Shown piece by piece: positions 17,694 through 26,560 of a stretch of DNA of 64,000 nucleotides (the first letter of the stretch is position 1; each line of letters opens with the position of its first letter). The notes beneath the pieces are model-generated. The model was not told the origin of the DNA. It worked only from the letters and a program-made list of their open reading frames with translations, and did not search any database. Both the position numbers and the translations under genes were made by a program. This DNA is from CAXBNB01 sp040222275. GTDB lineage: Bacteria > Bacteroidota > Bacteroidia > Cytophagales > Cyclobacteriaceae. The stretch spans positions 1 to 64,000 of the forward strand of contig JAVKDJ010000018.1 in NCBI GenBank assembly GCA_040222275.1. The letters run 5' to 3'.

Positions 17694-18845
17694 ATGAAAG
17701 GATCAATCAAAAAAACCTCACTTGTCATTCTCACTGGGCTTGGCTCCTTAATCATGGGCTGCCAGAACGATGAAGTTATTGACAACCTGGACGGCACCCT
17801 TCAAATAGGCCAGTACGAACAGGAAGTATTCGATGACTTAACCACTGATGAGGTACAATCCCTACAGACACCTTATGAAGAGTCAATGACAGCTGCCAAC
17901 CCATCCAACGGAAGGACCATGGGCGGCAGCACCAGCATTATGATCGATGCATTGGTAGAGATATTGGGAGAGGCCAGGTTTAAAGGCATAGAAGCGGATG
18001 AAGAAAGAGGGCTGGCCGTTTATCGCATCAAATTCCAACTGGAAGGTGGAGGTTATATTGAAATCGCCCTGATAAAAGACATTTTTCAAATTCTTGAAAT
18101 TGTTGGATACGGAGGAAGCCTGGACTACAACCTGGATCCCCAGTCGGGCTTCATTTCCCTTCAGGTTGCTTTTGAAAAAGCAATAGCTGCCCATAGCGGA
18201 ACAGTAGTGCACTGGGAGCTGGAATTAGAAGAAGACAACAAATGGGAATATGAAATCCATATTGAAAATGATGCCGGCAGGTTCGAAGTGGAAATAGATG
18301 CATTTACCGGTGATGTCTTGGAGATAAACGAACTGGATGAAGAAGACGAAAAGGAATTCGAAAAAGATGAAGATGATCAGCACGACGAGGAAGTGGAAGA
18401 AAGGGAAAAGCACAAGCTGCCCGAAGACATCAAAATAGCACTTTCTGCTATGACTGACGCGCGACTGACTTTAGCAGAAAAGGAAGAAGGAGACAAAAAC
18501 GAGCGTGACATCTGGAGCATCTATGTGAAAACCGAGCACGATGCAGTCATCTACCTTGAAATTACTGATGATACTGAAGACCTGATCTATGCCAAAGGAG
18601 ATGAAGGCCCATTTGACTATGATCTGATTATTGGCGGTGACTTCATCTCATTGAAAGAAGCCCTGCTGATGGTGAACAACGAAATGCAGTCCGAAACCTA
18701 TTATTGGTACTATGAGCAGGTGGAGGTAGAAGACAAAGTACGTTGGGCTTTTGTCATCAAAGTAAAAGACCACAAAGGAGTCTATCATAAAATCGCAGTG
18801 GATGCGATCACAACAGATTGGCTCTCTTTCGAAACATTTGATTAA
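17694..18845 (+). CDS. Acidic PepSY-like duplicated lipoprotein
   Basis: A 383-residue lipoprotein (lipobox LIMGC, Cys23). The mature part is an internal duplication. Unit 1 (about 85-205) and unit 2 (about 262-383) each have a beta-rich segment, then a GxxDYxL...FISLxxA motif (GSLDYNLDPQSGFISLQVAF and GPFDYDLIIGGDFISLKEAL), then a PepSY-like strand-helix-strand ending EVEIDAFTGDVLE or KIAVDAITTDWLS. The linker (about 205-240) is an extreme acidic run rich in E and D. PepSY domains inhibit proteases or bind metals, but no catalytic role is implied here. It is transcribed away from the sigma factor gene and closed by a strong terminator, so it is monocistronic. Function unknown. Confidence 0.8.
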   Translation: MKGSIKKTSLVILTGLGSLIMGCQNDEVIDNLDGTLQIGQYEQEVFDDLTTDEVQSLQTPYEESMTAANPSNGRTMGGSTSIMIDALVEILGEARFKGIEADEERGLAVYRIKFQLEGGGYIEIALIKDIFQILEIVGYGGSLDYNLDPQSGFISLQVAFEKAIAAHSGTVVHWELELEEDNKWEYEIHIENDAGRFEVEIDAFTGDVLEINELDEEDEKEFEKDEDDQHDEEVEEREKHKLPEDIKIALSAMTDARLTLAEKEEGDKNERDIWSIYVKTEHDAVIYLEITDDTEDLIYAKGDEGPFDYDLIIGGDFISLKEALLMVNNEMQSETYYWYYEQVEVEDKVRWAFVIKVKDHKGVYHKIAVDAITTDWLSFETFD

Positions 18846-18890
18846 ACCCTGAGGTCATCAATCAGTCCGTATGACTGGTTGAGATGGTTG

Positions 18891-18917
18891 AAGGCCGGAG
18901 CAATCCGGCCTTTTTTT
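18891..18917 (+). terminator. Intrinsic terminator of the PepSY-like gene
   Basis: Perfect 9-bp stem AAGGCCGGA (18891-18899) and TCCGGCCTT (18904-18912) with a GCAA tetraloop, running into T7 (18911-18917). It lies 46 bases after the stop codon. Confidence 0.93.
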
Positions 18918-19294
18918 GTTTTCAGCAGTTAAGTTAGCATTGTCAAAAATTATGATACTATGCGATTTATAGTGGGTAGCTTTATTTTCATTTTATTTGA
19001 TTATCATGCCTTCTACAAAATGAACATACTAATTTATCCTTTTACATTTCTCCTTATGCCGGAGGGGCACCTACTTTTCCTAGATGAAAAGTAGGCAAAA
19101 ATCATGGAAAATTTAACGCTCAAGGCCTTTGCCCGCATCCGCTCACCAATTTTCCACCCTCCCTCTTTGTCGTAATGGCCAATAAACTAACTTTCGTCCA
19201 ACCCGAAACCCTTTTGAATTGTTACAAACAAAACCCTTCTGCAAAAAACCACCACCCACACAAATCCATATAGAGCCAAAATTATACATGGAAT
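18918..19294. other. Intergenic stretch with a dispersed-repeat-like palindrome
   Basis: No gene was recognised. At 19070-19095 CCTACTTTT and AAAAGTAGG form a 9-bp inverted repeat around CCTAGATG, followed by a GC-rich tail to about 19150. Motifs of this form look like the small intergenic repeats of many Bacteroidota genomes; only one copy is in this window, so dispersal is an assumption. Confidence 0.45.
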
Positions 19295-20017
19295 TCACTC
19301 CAACTCCCGTATCCAGATGTTTCTGAAACTTACTAAATCAGAATGATCCTGGAGCATCAAGGGAGCCTTGCCATGAGGTGCCACCCCTTTCAATTCTACA
19401 TTATTCTGTACCAGTACACCATTGTGGAGCACCGTTACCCTGCCTGATGATACTTTGATACTGTCGGCATTGAATTTAGGGGCGGTAAATATGATGTCAT
19501 AAGTCTGCCACACTCCTGGTTTTCTACTGGCATTCACCAGGGGAATGTGCTGTTTGTAAATAGATGCTGCCTGGCCGTTGGAATACGTACGGTTGTTGTA
19601 GCTGTCCAGTACCTGTACCTCATACCTTGACTGAAGGTACACCCCACTGTTTCCCCTTTTTTGGCCGGTCTCTTCTTCCACAACCGCCGGGGTTCTCCAT
19701 TCTATGTGCAGTTGGCAATCACCAAATTCCTGCTTCGTTCTTATGCTACCTGTTTTGGGTGCAACAGTGAGTATGTTATCCTCATTTGTCCATTGCACTT
19801 CCTGCCCACTGCGGGTTGAAACCCATTGGTCCAGGTCTGCCCCATCATACAAAACAATGGCATCTGACGGAGGGGCCTTGTCATCTGTGCCGGAATCAAC
19901 CAACCTGGGTACTGGGGCCCATATTTCCTGGTATTTGTTGGGGTTATAAGGATTGGGTTGGGCGTTGATATTGATTGTCAAATGCGCCAACAATACAAGA
20001 ACCATAATATACTTCAT
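19295..20017 (-). CDS. DUF1080 / 3-keto-disaccharide hydrolase family protein, exported
   Basis: A 240-residue secreted protein with a cleavable signal (residues 1-20, ending NINAQ) and one concanavalin-like DUF1080 (PF06439) domain spanning about 50-238. Family motifs visible are DGADLDQWVS, LHIEWRTP, GNSGVYLQSRYEVQVLDSYNN and PLMLQDHSDLVSFRNIWIREL. Characterised members hydrolyse 3-keto-glycosides made by sugar dehydrogenases, or bind glycans. It is the last gene of the left sulfatase run, 48 bases after sulfatase 1. A second, larger DUF1080 protein lies beside the two dehydrogenase-like genes at 30-36 kb, which favours a shared 3-keto-sugar route (inference). Confidence 0.88.
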   Translation of the reverse strand: MKYIMVLVLLAHLTININAQPNPYNPNKYQEIWAPVPRLVDSGTDDKAPPSDAIVLYDGADLDQWVSTRSGQEVQWTNEDNILTVAPKTGSIRTKQEFGDCQLHIEWRTPAVVEEETGQKRGNSGVYLQSRYEVQVLDSYNNRTYSNGQAASIYKQHIPLVNASRKPGVWQTYDIIFTAPKFNADSIKVSSGRVTVLHNGVLVQNNVELKGVAPHGKAPLMLQDHSDLVSFRNIWIRELE

Positions 20018-20065
20018 GATAACAACAGATTTTATTGAAGGTTTAATTCATTACCCAGACCTTTG

Positions 20066-21613
20066 CTAATTCCAATGACTTGAAAGAATCTCTTTCATAA
20101 CTGGGTATGCTTCATCGGAATCACCCACCAATTGTTTTTGCCGCAGCAGCTCCTGCTTCATTTCCTTGATTATGGCCTGGTACTGCGTGTCGGTGTAGGC
20201 ATTTTTATTTTCATTTGGGTCCTGCTTCAGGTCATAAAATTCCCAATTGGGCTCGGTAGGTACTTTTTGTGTACCTGGTTTGCCCAATGGCTGGCCATAG
20301 AAGAAAGCCAGCTTATACCTTTCGTTTCTAATTCCAAAATGCCCGGGTCTGTCCTGGCTATGCAACCAATAACGGTAGTACATCGATTTTCTCCAGTCTG
20401 AGGGCGTATTTCCTTTTAGGTTTTCGCGAAAGCTCCTGCCTTGCATGCCCTGAGGATTTTCGATACCGGCATAATCCGCAAATAGAGAAGGAAAATCGAT
20501 ATTGAGTATAATATCATCGATTCTGGTTCCACCTTTAATTTCTTTCGGGTACCTGATAACAAACGGCATACGGAGTGATTCTTCATAAATCATCCTCTTG
20601 TCAAAAAAGCCATGCTCACCCAAAAAATAGCCCTGGTCTGCGGTATATACTACCACAGTATTTTCAGCCAAACCACTTTCATCGAGATAGTCCAGCAAGC
20701 GCCCAATATTTTCGTCAATAGCGGCTCCACATCTCATAAAATCCTTGATAAATTTCTGGTACACCTTTTTCCGCGCCTGGATGCTATCGAGCCCCTCCGT
20801 GGTAAAAGGCAGCCCCGGATAGTCCGTCCACCAGGGCCCGCTGCTCGCTTTCATGTACCTGGTAGCGAGATTGTCGATAGACTGGCCTACAAAGCCTCTT
20901 CCTGTAGTTTGTGGCCCAAAATCATATAGTGATTCCGGCTCGGGTATTTCCTGGTTTTTGTACAACGCGGAAAGCCTCTCGGGATAATCAAACGGCTCAT
21001 GGGTAGCTTTAAAATGGCACATCATCATAAATGGCTTTTGCTGGTCCCTGTTTTTCATCCAGTCGATGGTGAAATCGGTAATTACATCGCTGGAAAAGCC
21101 TTCGTATGGCTTTCCTCCTTCATAGCGGTCGCCCCAGTTTTCTTTGGTTTTAAGTATCGGATTGTGGTAGCGCCCCTGTCCCGGCAGCACCATATAATGG
21201 TCAAAGCCCGTGGGCTCCTTTTTCAAATGCCACTTACCTATAATGGCTGTTTGATAGCCATTGGCCTTTAGTACCTTTGCTATATTAGAACTGTCCGGTT
21301 CGTATGCCTCGGAAAGTGTATATACCCCATTTTTGTGGCTGTACTGACCGCTAAGAATAGTGGCCCTGCTGGGGGTACAGATGGAATTTGTGCAAAACGC
21401 ATTGTTGAGTACTGCCCCCTCATCTGCAAGTCGTGATATGTTGGCATTTTTGACATAATCTTTCAATATACCCCCATATATCCCCCATGCCTGTGAGGTA
21501 TGATCATCGGACATAATAAATAGTATGTTGGGTTTCTCTTCCTCCTTGTCAACATTACAACCCCAAAGGGTGCAAAAACCAACAATTAACATCAGGTTCG
21601 TAATTCTCTTCAT
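20066..21613 (-). CDS. Family S1 sulfatase 1, lipoprotein
   Basis: A 515-residue exported sulfatase. The lipoprotein signal ends LWGC (Cys19). The metal-binding pair is Asp36-Asp37 in IMSDDHTSQAWG. The formylglycine site is Cys79 in NSICTPSRATILSGQ, fitting C-x-P-S-R. Later TADQGYFLGEHGFFDKRMIYEESLRMPF supplies the second metal site and the sulfate-pocket lysine region. The DDHTSQA...NSICTPSR combination resembles N-acetylglucosamine-6-sulfatase-like S1 members, but the substrate is not established. A truncated close relative sits at 43954-44226. It heads into the small DUF1080 gene after a 48-base gap, while 307 bases of palindromes separate it from sulfatase 2. Confidence 0.93.
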   Translation of the reverse strand: MKRITNLMLIVGFCTLWGCNVDKEEEKPNILFIMSDDHTSQAWGIYGGILKDYVKNANISRLADEGAVLNNAFCTNSICTPSRATILSGQYSHKNGVYTLSEAYEPDSSNIAKVLKANGYQTAIIGKWHLKKEPTGFDHYMVLPGQGRYHNPILKTKENWGDRYEGGKPYEGFSSDVITDFTIDWMKNRDQQKPFMMMCHFKATHEPFDYPERLSALYKNQEIPEPESLYDFGPQTTGRGFVGQSIDNLATRYMKASSGPWWTDYPGLPFTTEGLDSIQARKKVYQKFIKDFMRCGAAIDENIGRLLDYLDESGLAENTVVVYTADQGYFLGEHGFFDKRMIYEESLRMPFVIRYPKEIKGGTRIDDIILNIDFPSLFADYAGIENPQGMQGRSFRENLKGNTPSDWRKSMYYRYWLHSQDRPGHFGIRNERYKLAFFYGQPLGKPGTQKVPTEPNWEFYDLKQDPNENKNAYTDTQYQAIIKEMKQELLRQKQLVGDSDEAYPVMKEILSSHWN

Positions 21614-21920
21614 ATTTCTGTAGCTATTATTTTTAACGTGAGTTCGGAATTTAACATATTCATAATCAATAAATTACTATCTTCCCCGCATCAAGTGCGG
21701 GGCAGGCTATTTCGGAATTTTTATCCTTAAATTTAAAAAAGGATAAAAATATCCTTGCCTGCGGCATGCAGGCGTAATCTCATTTTCAGATGCTTGCCTG
21801 CGGCAGGCAGGCCTGATAAAATATGCCTTTTAAGAAAATTAAGGCATATTTTTCTGGCATGACGGTTATATTGTTCATCGAGTTCACGCATTTTTAAGGT
21901 TTATCACACCTAACAATCTT
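21614..21920. repeat. Palindrome-rich intergenic cluster
   Basis: Five inverted repeats are packed into 307 bp between two sulfatase genes. They are CCCCGCA/TGCGGGG (21684-21702); a 12-bp stem ATTTTTATCCTT (21717-21728, 21739-21750); two related units GCCTGC-n5-GCAGGC (21757-21773) and GCCTGCGGCAGGCAGGC (21796-21812); and a 12-bp stem AAAATATGCCTT (21818-21829, 21841-21852) ending in a T-run. The last has bidirectional terminator geometry. The two GCCTGC units resemble REP-type elements. The cluster may stabilise or terminate the sulfatase transcript at this point. Confidence 0.75.
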
Positions 21921-23483
21921 TTAGTTTGATATCCAATCATAGATTTCCGACAGGTCTGTGTTGTTCTCCTGGGAAGCACCAGCGGTAGTTCGCCCATTTT
22001 TTACATAACCTGATAGTCTGGTGGTCATTTCTGCCACCCTTTTTTCATTCGACTCCAGCAGGTTGTATTGTTCTGTAGGATCTGCATCCAGGTTGTACAA
22101 TTGATATTCGGGCAGTCCCGCTTCCTCAGCTTCCTTATTGGTGGGATGGGAAAGCCAACCACCTGACCCGGCACACATTTCCAACTTCCACTGGCCTTCC
22201 CTTAGTGCCAATGAACCACTAGATGCCGCATTGACGACTGGCCTCTCCGGTAGCTCTGCTTTACTATCACGAAGCAAAGGGTAAAGGCTATAACTGTCTT
22301 CGGCCATTTGACCTCCCAGCTCAAAACTTGTAACGTCTGCCACGGTGGCCATGAAATCCACCAAACTCACTGGTTTGCTGTATTCTCTTTTTCCTTTAAT
22401 CAATTTGGGATAAGACATAATGAAAGGGATGCGATGACCCCCTTCGAAAATATCGCCTTTTGCCCCCCTCACTCCACCGTTTGAATTGTGTCCATTGGAC
22501 AACAGGACAGGGTAATTGGCCGATCTCGAACTGGATCCATTGTCTGAGGCGAAAACAATAATGGTATTGTCATAGACTCCTTTTTGTTTAAGGGTTTTAA
22601 TGATCTCACCCACACTCCAATCTACTTCCAGGCAAAAGTCCAGGTAGGGATTAACCCCGCTTTTTCCCTGAAATTCCCTGGATGTCACTATGGGTGTATG
22701 CGGTGCGGTGAGTGGAAAATATAGGAAAAATGGCTTTTCCTGGTCCTGCTTTTCTATAAAACCAACAGCTTTCCTTGTAAAATTAGGAAGGACATCCTCA
22801 AAGCGTAGGTCTGGTGCCAACGGTCCTGTCCTCCAAAAATCGTACTGGCCAATACTGGTGCCTGGGACTATACTATCCGGAACGGCTGTAGGTTTGGTGT
22901 TTTCCACATACACATACGGTGGAATGTCCAATGAAGCCAGGATGCAATAGGAATAGTCAAACCCGGCAGTATTGGGCGACCGACTAACTTCTTTTGAAAA
23001 GTCTATTTCTTCCGGGTTGTCTGGTTTAAAGGCCCAGTTCCATCCCAAATGCCACTTGCCCACAACCCCGGTATTGTAACCCTGCTTTTGCAACATTGAA
23101 GCTACAGTTTCCCTTTCCGGCCTTATGAATGCCTTGTCCTTGGTCCAAAGAACACCTTTTGGCAAATCCGAACGCCAGGGATACCGCCCAGTCAGGATGC
23201 TGTACCTGGAGGGGGTGCAAACTGCTGATGTGGAATGCGCATCTGTAAACACTATGCCTGTTTCAGACAATAGGTCTATATTGGTCGTCTGTATTCGGGA
23301 TTTAAGGTTGAGTACAGAAACATCCCCATACCCCATATCATCGGCAAGGATGTACACTATGTTGGGCATTTTGTTTTCCACTCCTACTTCCTTCTTCTGA
23401 GATGAACAGGCTACAACCAGACACAAAATAGTCAGAGCGCTAAACTGATAAGAGCACCTTATAAGTACGTACAAAAATTTCAT
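21921..23483 (-). CDS. Family S1 sulfatase 2, lipoprotein
   Basis: A 520-residue arylsulfatase-type S1 enzyme. The lipobox is VVAC (Cys26). The metal pair is Asp48-Asp49 in YILADDMGYGDV, and the formylglycine Cys89 lies in SAVCTPSRYSILTGRYPWRS. The VGKWHLGWNW motif (the lysine/histidine sulfate pocket) and FASDNGSSS (second metal pair) are intact. The PSRYSILTGRYPWR wording matches a subgroup containing galactose or GalNAc sulfatases, but that assignment is tentative. It is separated by 19 bases from the upstream sulfatase 3, so the two are likely cotranscribed, and is followed downstream by the palindrome cluster. Confidence 0.93.
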   Translation of the reverse strand: MKFLYVLIRCSYQFSALTILCLVVACSSQKKEVGVENKMPNIVYILADDMGYGDVSVLNLKSRIQTTNIDLLSETGIVFTDAHSTSAVCTPSRYSILTGRYPWRSDLPKGVLWTKDKAFIRPERETVASMLQKQGYNTGVVGKWHLGWNWAFKPDNPEEIDFSKEVSRSPNTAGFDYSYCILASLDIPPYVYVENTKPTAVPDSIVPGTSIGQYDFWRTGPLAPDLRFEDVLPNFTRKAVGFIEKQDQEKPFFLYFPLTAPHTPIVTSREFQGKSGVNPYLDFCLEVDWSVGEIIKTLKQKGVYDNTIIVFASDNGSSSRSANYPVLLSNGHNSNGGVRGAKGDIFEGGHRIPFIMSYPKLIKGKREYSKPVSLVDFMATVADVTSFELGGQMAEDSYSLYPLLRDSKAELPERPVVNAASSGSLALREGQWKLEMCAGSGGWLSHPTNKEAEEAGLPEYQLYNLDADPTEQYNLLESNEKRVAEMTTRLSGYVKNGRTTAGASQENNTDLSEIYDWISN

Positions 23484-23502
23484 TGTTATCTTTTCAATCT
23501 TA

Positions 23503-24981
23503 TCAAACTCCTTGTTTTACCGGCCATTCTGCCGGTTCTACCTGCCAACCACAATCACGCTTTCCGGCTCCCGTCTCTTCACTGTCTCCAAGGTCTTCTT
23601 TCATCACTTCTATTTTCTCCATGAGTGACTTTACCACATCAGGATACTGCCCGGCCACATTATTGGTTTCACCAATGTCTTTTGACAGATCAAACAGGGA
23701 CAGTTCTATTTCGGATTTGATACCCTGGCGTCCATGTACGTTTCCCGAATCGGATTTCACCACCATACTATAGCCATGTGGCAAGTGCAATTTCCATTTA
23801 CCACTCCTTACAGCTTCCAGGTTCCAACCCTTGTAGTAATAGAAAGCATCTTTTATCATTTCTGACCCTGCCTGTCCTGTAAAAATATCAGAAATATCCT
23901 GTCCATCTATTTTGTTGGCTGGCAATTTAGTATTTGTAATTTTGGCTATTGTGGGTAGCAAGTCAATAGTAGAGGCTATTTGGTCTGTGGTGCTGGCAGC
24001 CGGGATCGACCTTGGCCATTTCATTACACACGGCACACGCTGGCCTCCTTCAAAAGTAGTAAATTTTCCTTCCCGCAAAGGTCCTGCCGATCCTCCATGA
24101 TCCCCAAAAATCAACCAGGGGCCATTGTCACAAGTGAAAACCACCAGGGTATTTTCTTCCAGCCCAAGCTCCTTGAGGGTTTTGTTGATTTGTCCGACCG
24201 ACCAATCGATTTCTTCTATCACGTCACCGTATATTCCTTTTTCAGAATGTCCATCAAACTTCTCGGATACATACAGCGGTATGTGCGGCATGGTATGGGG
24301 CAGGTACACAAAAAATGGGTTGTCTTTATTTCTTCGAATGAAGTCAATCGCCTTTTCAGTGTATTCTGTGGTGAGCATCGACTGGTCATCTTCCATAAAC
24401 CGTTCGGTCGTATTGCCATTCATCATGGGTAAGTCCGGATAGCTCTGTTTGTTCTTCTTTTTGCCTGGGCGCATATCGTTGGAATATGGCAGGCCATAAT
24501 ATTCATCGAATCCCTGCTGCAGCGGCAAAAACTGTTTGTGGTGCCCCAAATGCCACTTGCCAAAAACTCCTGTGGCATAGCCCCCGGATTTCAGCATTTC
24601 TGCCAAAGTGGTTTCATCCGGATGTATGCCGGTTTTCGTCCTTCTGTTTTCCGGATCCCATTCAGTGTTAGTCCTTTCGGGGAAGAGCACAGCGGGTATG
24701 CCGATTCTCTGAGGATAGCAGCCTGTCAGTAAAGCCGCCCTTGAGGGTGAGCATACCGCAGAAGCCACATAAAAATCGGTAAACTTCATGCCCTCTGACG
24801 CCATTTGGTCGATATTTGGCGTCTTGAAACCTTTGGCTCCAAAAACCCCAACATCACCATAACCCTGATCGTCTGTGAAAATGATGACAATATTGGGAGG
24901 AGGTGTTTCTTTCTCGGCGCAAGAACAAACAAAAAATAAAACCGCTATACAGCAGTATTTCAGTAAGTAATGATCTTTCAT
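23503..24981 (-). CDS. Family S1 sulfatase 3, lipoprotein
   Basis: A 492-residue S1 sulfatase. The lipobox is VCSC (Cys21). The metal pair is Asp37-Asp38 in IFTDDQGYGDVG, the catalytic Cys77 lies in SAVCSPSRAALLTG, then FGKWHLGHH and FTCDNGPW. It shares a long recognisable block with sulfatase 9 at 48.9 kb: GFDEYYGLPYSNDM, FFVYLPHTMPHIPLY, EIDWSVGQ and NGPW. The two are therefore subfamily paralogues in the two halves of the locus. The catalytic residues look complete. The likely substrate class is a sulfated hexose, with position unknown. Confidence 0.93.
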   Translation of the reverse strand: MKDHYLLKYCCIAVLFFVCSCAEKETPPPNIVIIFTDDQGYGDVGVFGAKGFKTPNIDQMASEGMKFTDFYVASAVCSPSRAALLTGCYPQRIGIPAVLFPERTNTEWDPENRRTKTGIHPDETTLAEMLKSGGYATGVFGKWHLGHHKQFLPLQQGFDEYYGLPYSNDMRPGKKKNKQSYPDLPMMNGNTTERFMEDDQSMLTTEYTEKAIDFIRRNKDNPFFVYLPHTMPHIPLYVSEKFDGHSEKGIYGDVIEEIDWSVGQINKTLKELGLEENTLVVFTCDNGPWLIFGDHGGSAGPLREGKFTTFEGGQRVPCVMKWPRSIPAASTTDQIASTIDLLPTIAKITNTKLPANKIDGQDISDIFTGQAGSEMIKDAFYYYKGWNLEAVRSGKWKLHLPHGYSMVVKSDSGNVHGRQGIKSEIELSLFDLSKDIGETNNVAGQYPDVVKSLMEKIEVMKEDLGDSEETGAGKRDCGWQVEPAEWPVKQGV

Positions 24982-25085
24982 ATTTTAGTGTATTTTCATT
25001 AAGTGCAGGGAAGAGAGACAAGCATTTTAATTTTTTCACATCCAATCCCCACCGAGTTAGGTATGACTGAGACGGGAATTATGTA

Positions 25086-26540
25086 CTAGTAATCCAGCCC
25101 TTCGTCACTTTTCTTGCATGATTCTACCCATATCGATAACTCTTTCTTCATACTTTCCACCAGCTTCTTATTGGCTCTGGCAATGTCGTTTATCTCCCCT
25201 CTGTCTTTAATAAGGTCGTATAACTCGTATGTTTCCCCCTTGTCTTTTGATATTAATTTGTACTGGTCGGTCACCCACGATTTTTGATTGCCAAATTGAA
25301 ACCCGATCGGTTTGTTCCTCTCGGTTTCGCCACCATCCAGGATAGTTTTAAGGCTTTTCCCATCAATTGGCCGCTCAGCATCAGGGTACTCGATCCCCAC
25401 ATAGTCAATAATAGTAGGCAGATAATCACTGGTCACTGCTGGTACGTCTGTCTCCTGGTTTGCTTTGATTTTATCGGGCCACACCATAAAAGCGGGTACC
25501 CTTACCCCTCCCTCATGCAAACTCCTTTTTCTCTCGCGAAAAGGACCGGCTGTACCAGGTGTACCTCTTTCAGGGCCATTGTCGCTACAAAACCAAAGCA
25601 TGGTATTGTCTGCCTGGCCTAGTGCTTCGAGTTGATCCCAAAGCCTGCCCACCTGCTCGTCCATCATGGTAATAGAAGCATAAAGCAATTGCTCCTTGTA
25701 TGAGTAATCGCTGTACTGATTCCTGTACTTTTTGGTGGCAACCAATGGAAGGTGTGGTGTATGAAACCATATCACCGAAAAAAATGGATTGTTGTCGCTC
25801 ACCGAAGACCGGACAAACGGAATGACCCTGTCCATAATAACCCTCGAATCATCCCCATCGACATTTTCAAGCTCCATTTTTTCTTTCCCTTTCCAATAAT
25901 ATGTCCCATAAGATTCTATTTTCCTGGGGTCATCTTTGTCTTCCACTGCGGCCCATCCATAGTGCTTGCTCTCCCCTATTTCTTCGTTGAATTCTGTAGG
26001 AACAATCATTGGGTCATAAGTGGGCACTTTGGATTCAGATACAAAATATTCATCATATCCATTGGCAGTTGGTATGGAGTAATTGGAATAATCCCTGGGC
26101 TTGCCACGGTTGGCATCATCTATTGAAGTAGTCAATGTACCCAAATGCCACTTGCCAAAATGACCTGTATTGTAACCTCTGGTTTTGAGCAATTCCGGCA
26201 GGGTAATTTCCTGTGGCTTCATAAAACCACGGTTGGCGGTATATATTCCCATTCTGTAGGGGTTTCTGCCGGTAATACAGCTGGCCCTGGTAGGCGAACA
26301 AACTGATCCCGCAGAATAGAACCTGTTAAACTTAGTTCCCTGACCAGCCAACCGATCGAGGTTGGGCGTTTTGATCTTTTCATTGCCATTGAAGCCCACA
26401 TCCCCCCAGCCCAGGTCATCGCACATGATGAGTATGATATTGGGCGGGTTTGATTGTAAATCTTCTGCATCCCCCTGCCCCATTGCAACAAAACAGGCCA
26501 ATAAACAAACTATTGTTAACATGTTGTTTTTCAAACTCAT
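25086..26540 (-). CDS. Family S1 sulfatase 4, secreted
   Basis: A 484-residue S1 sulfatase with a cleavable rather than lipoprotein signal (about residues 1-22, ending FVAMGQG). The metal pair is Asp41-Asp42 in IMCDDLGWGDVG. The catalytic Cys81 lies in GSVCSPTRASCITGRNPYR; the Thr in C-S-P-T-R still fits the C-x-P/A-x-R maturation rule. FGKWHLGTL and WFCSDNGPERG are present. It is shorter at the C-terminus than most neighbours. It is followed 104 bases later by sulfatase 3, so the gap is larger than between other genes of the run, but no hairpin is seen there. Confidence 0.93.
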   Translation of the reverse strand: MSLKNNMLTIVCLLACFVAMGQGDAEDLQSNPPNIILIMCDDLGWGDVGFNGNEKIKTPNLDRLAGQGTKFNRFYSAGSVCSPTRASCITGRNPYRMGIYTANRGFMKPQEITLPELLKTRGYNTGHFGKWHLGTLTTSIDDANRGKPRDYSNYSIPTANGYDEYFVSESKVPTYDPMIVPTEFNEEIGESKHYGWAAVEDKDDPRKIESYGTYYWKGKEKMELENVDGDDSRVIMDRVIPFVRSSVSDNNPFFSVIWFHTPHLPLVATKKYRNQYSDYSYKEQLLYASITMMDEQVGRLWDQLEALGQADNTMLWFCSDNGPERGTPGTAGPFRERKRSLHEGGVRVPAFMVWPDKIKANQETDVPAVTSDYLPTIIDYVGIEYPDAERPIDGKSLKTILDGGETERNKPIGFQFGNQKSWVTDQYKLISKDKGETYELYDLIKDRGEINDIARANKKLVESMKKELSIWVESCKKSDEGLDY

Positions 26541-26560
26541 ATCATTTTTTATTTAATTGT

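Noticed and set aside
18230..18415. Calcium-binding acidic repeat or calsequestrin-like region in the PepSY-like gene
   Set aside because: The acidic run has no EF-hand or repeat spacing; it is better described as a charged linker.
19070..19095. Second terminator after the PepSY-like gene
   Set aside because: The inverted repeat lacks a following T-run and a strong terminator already lies upstream at 18891-18917.
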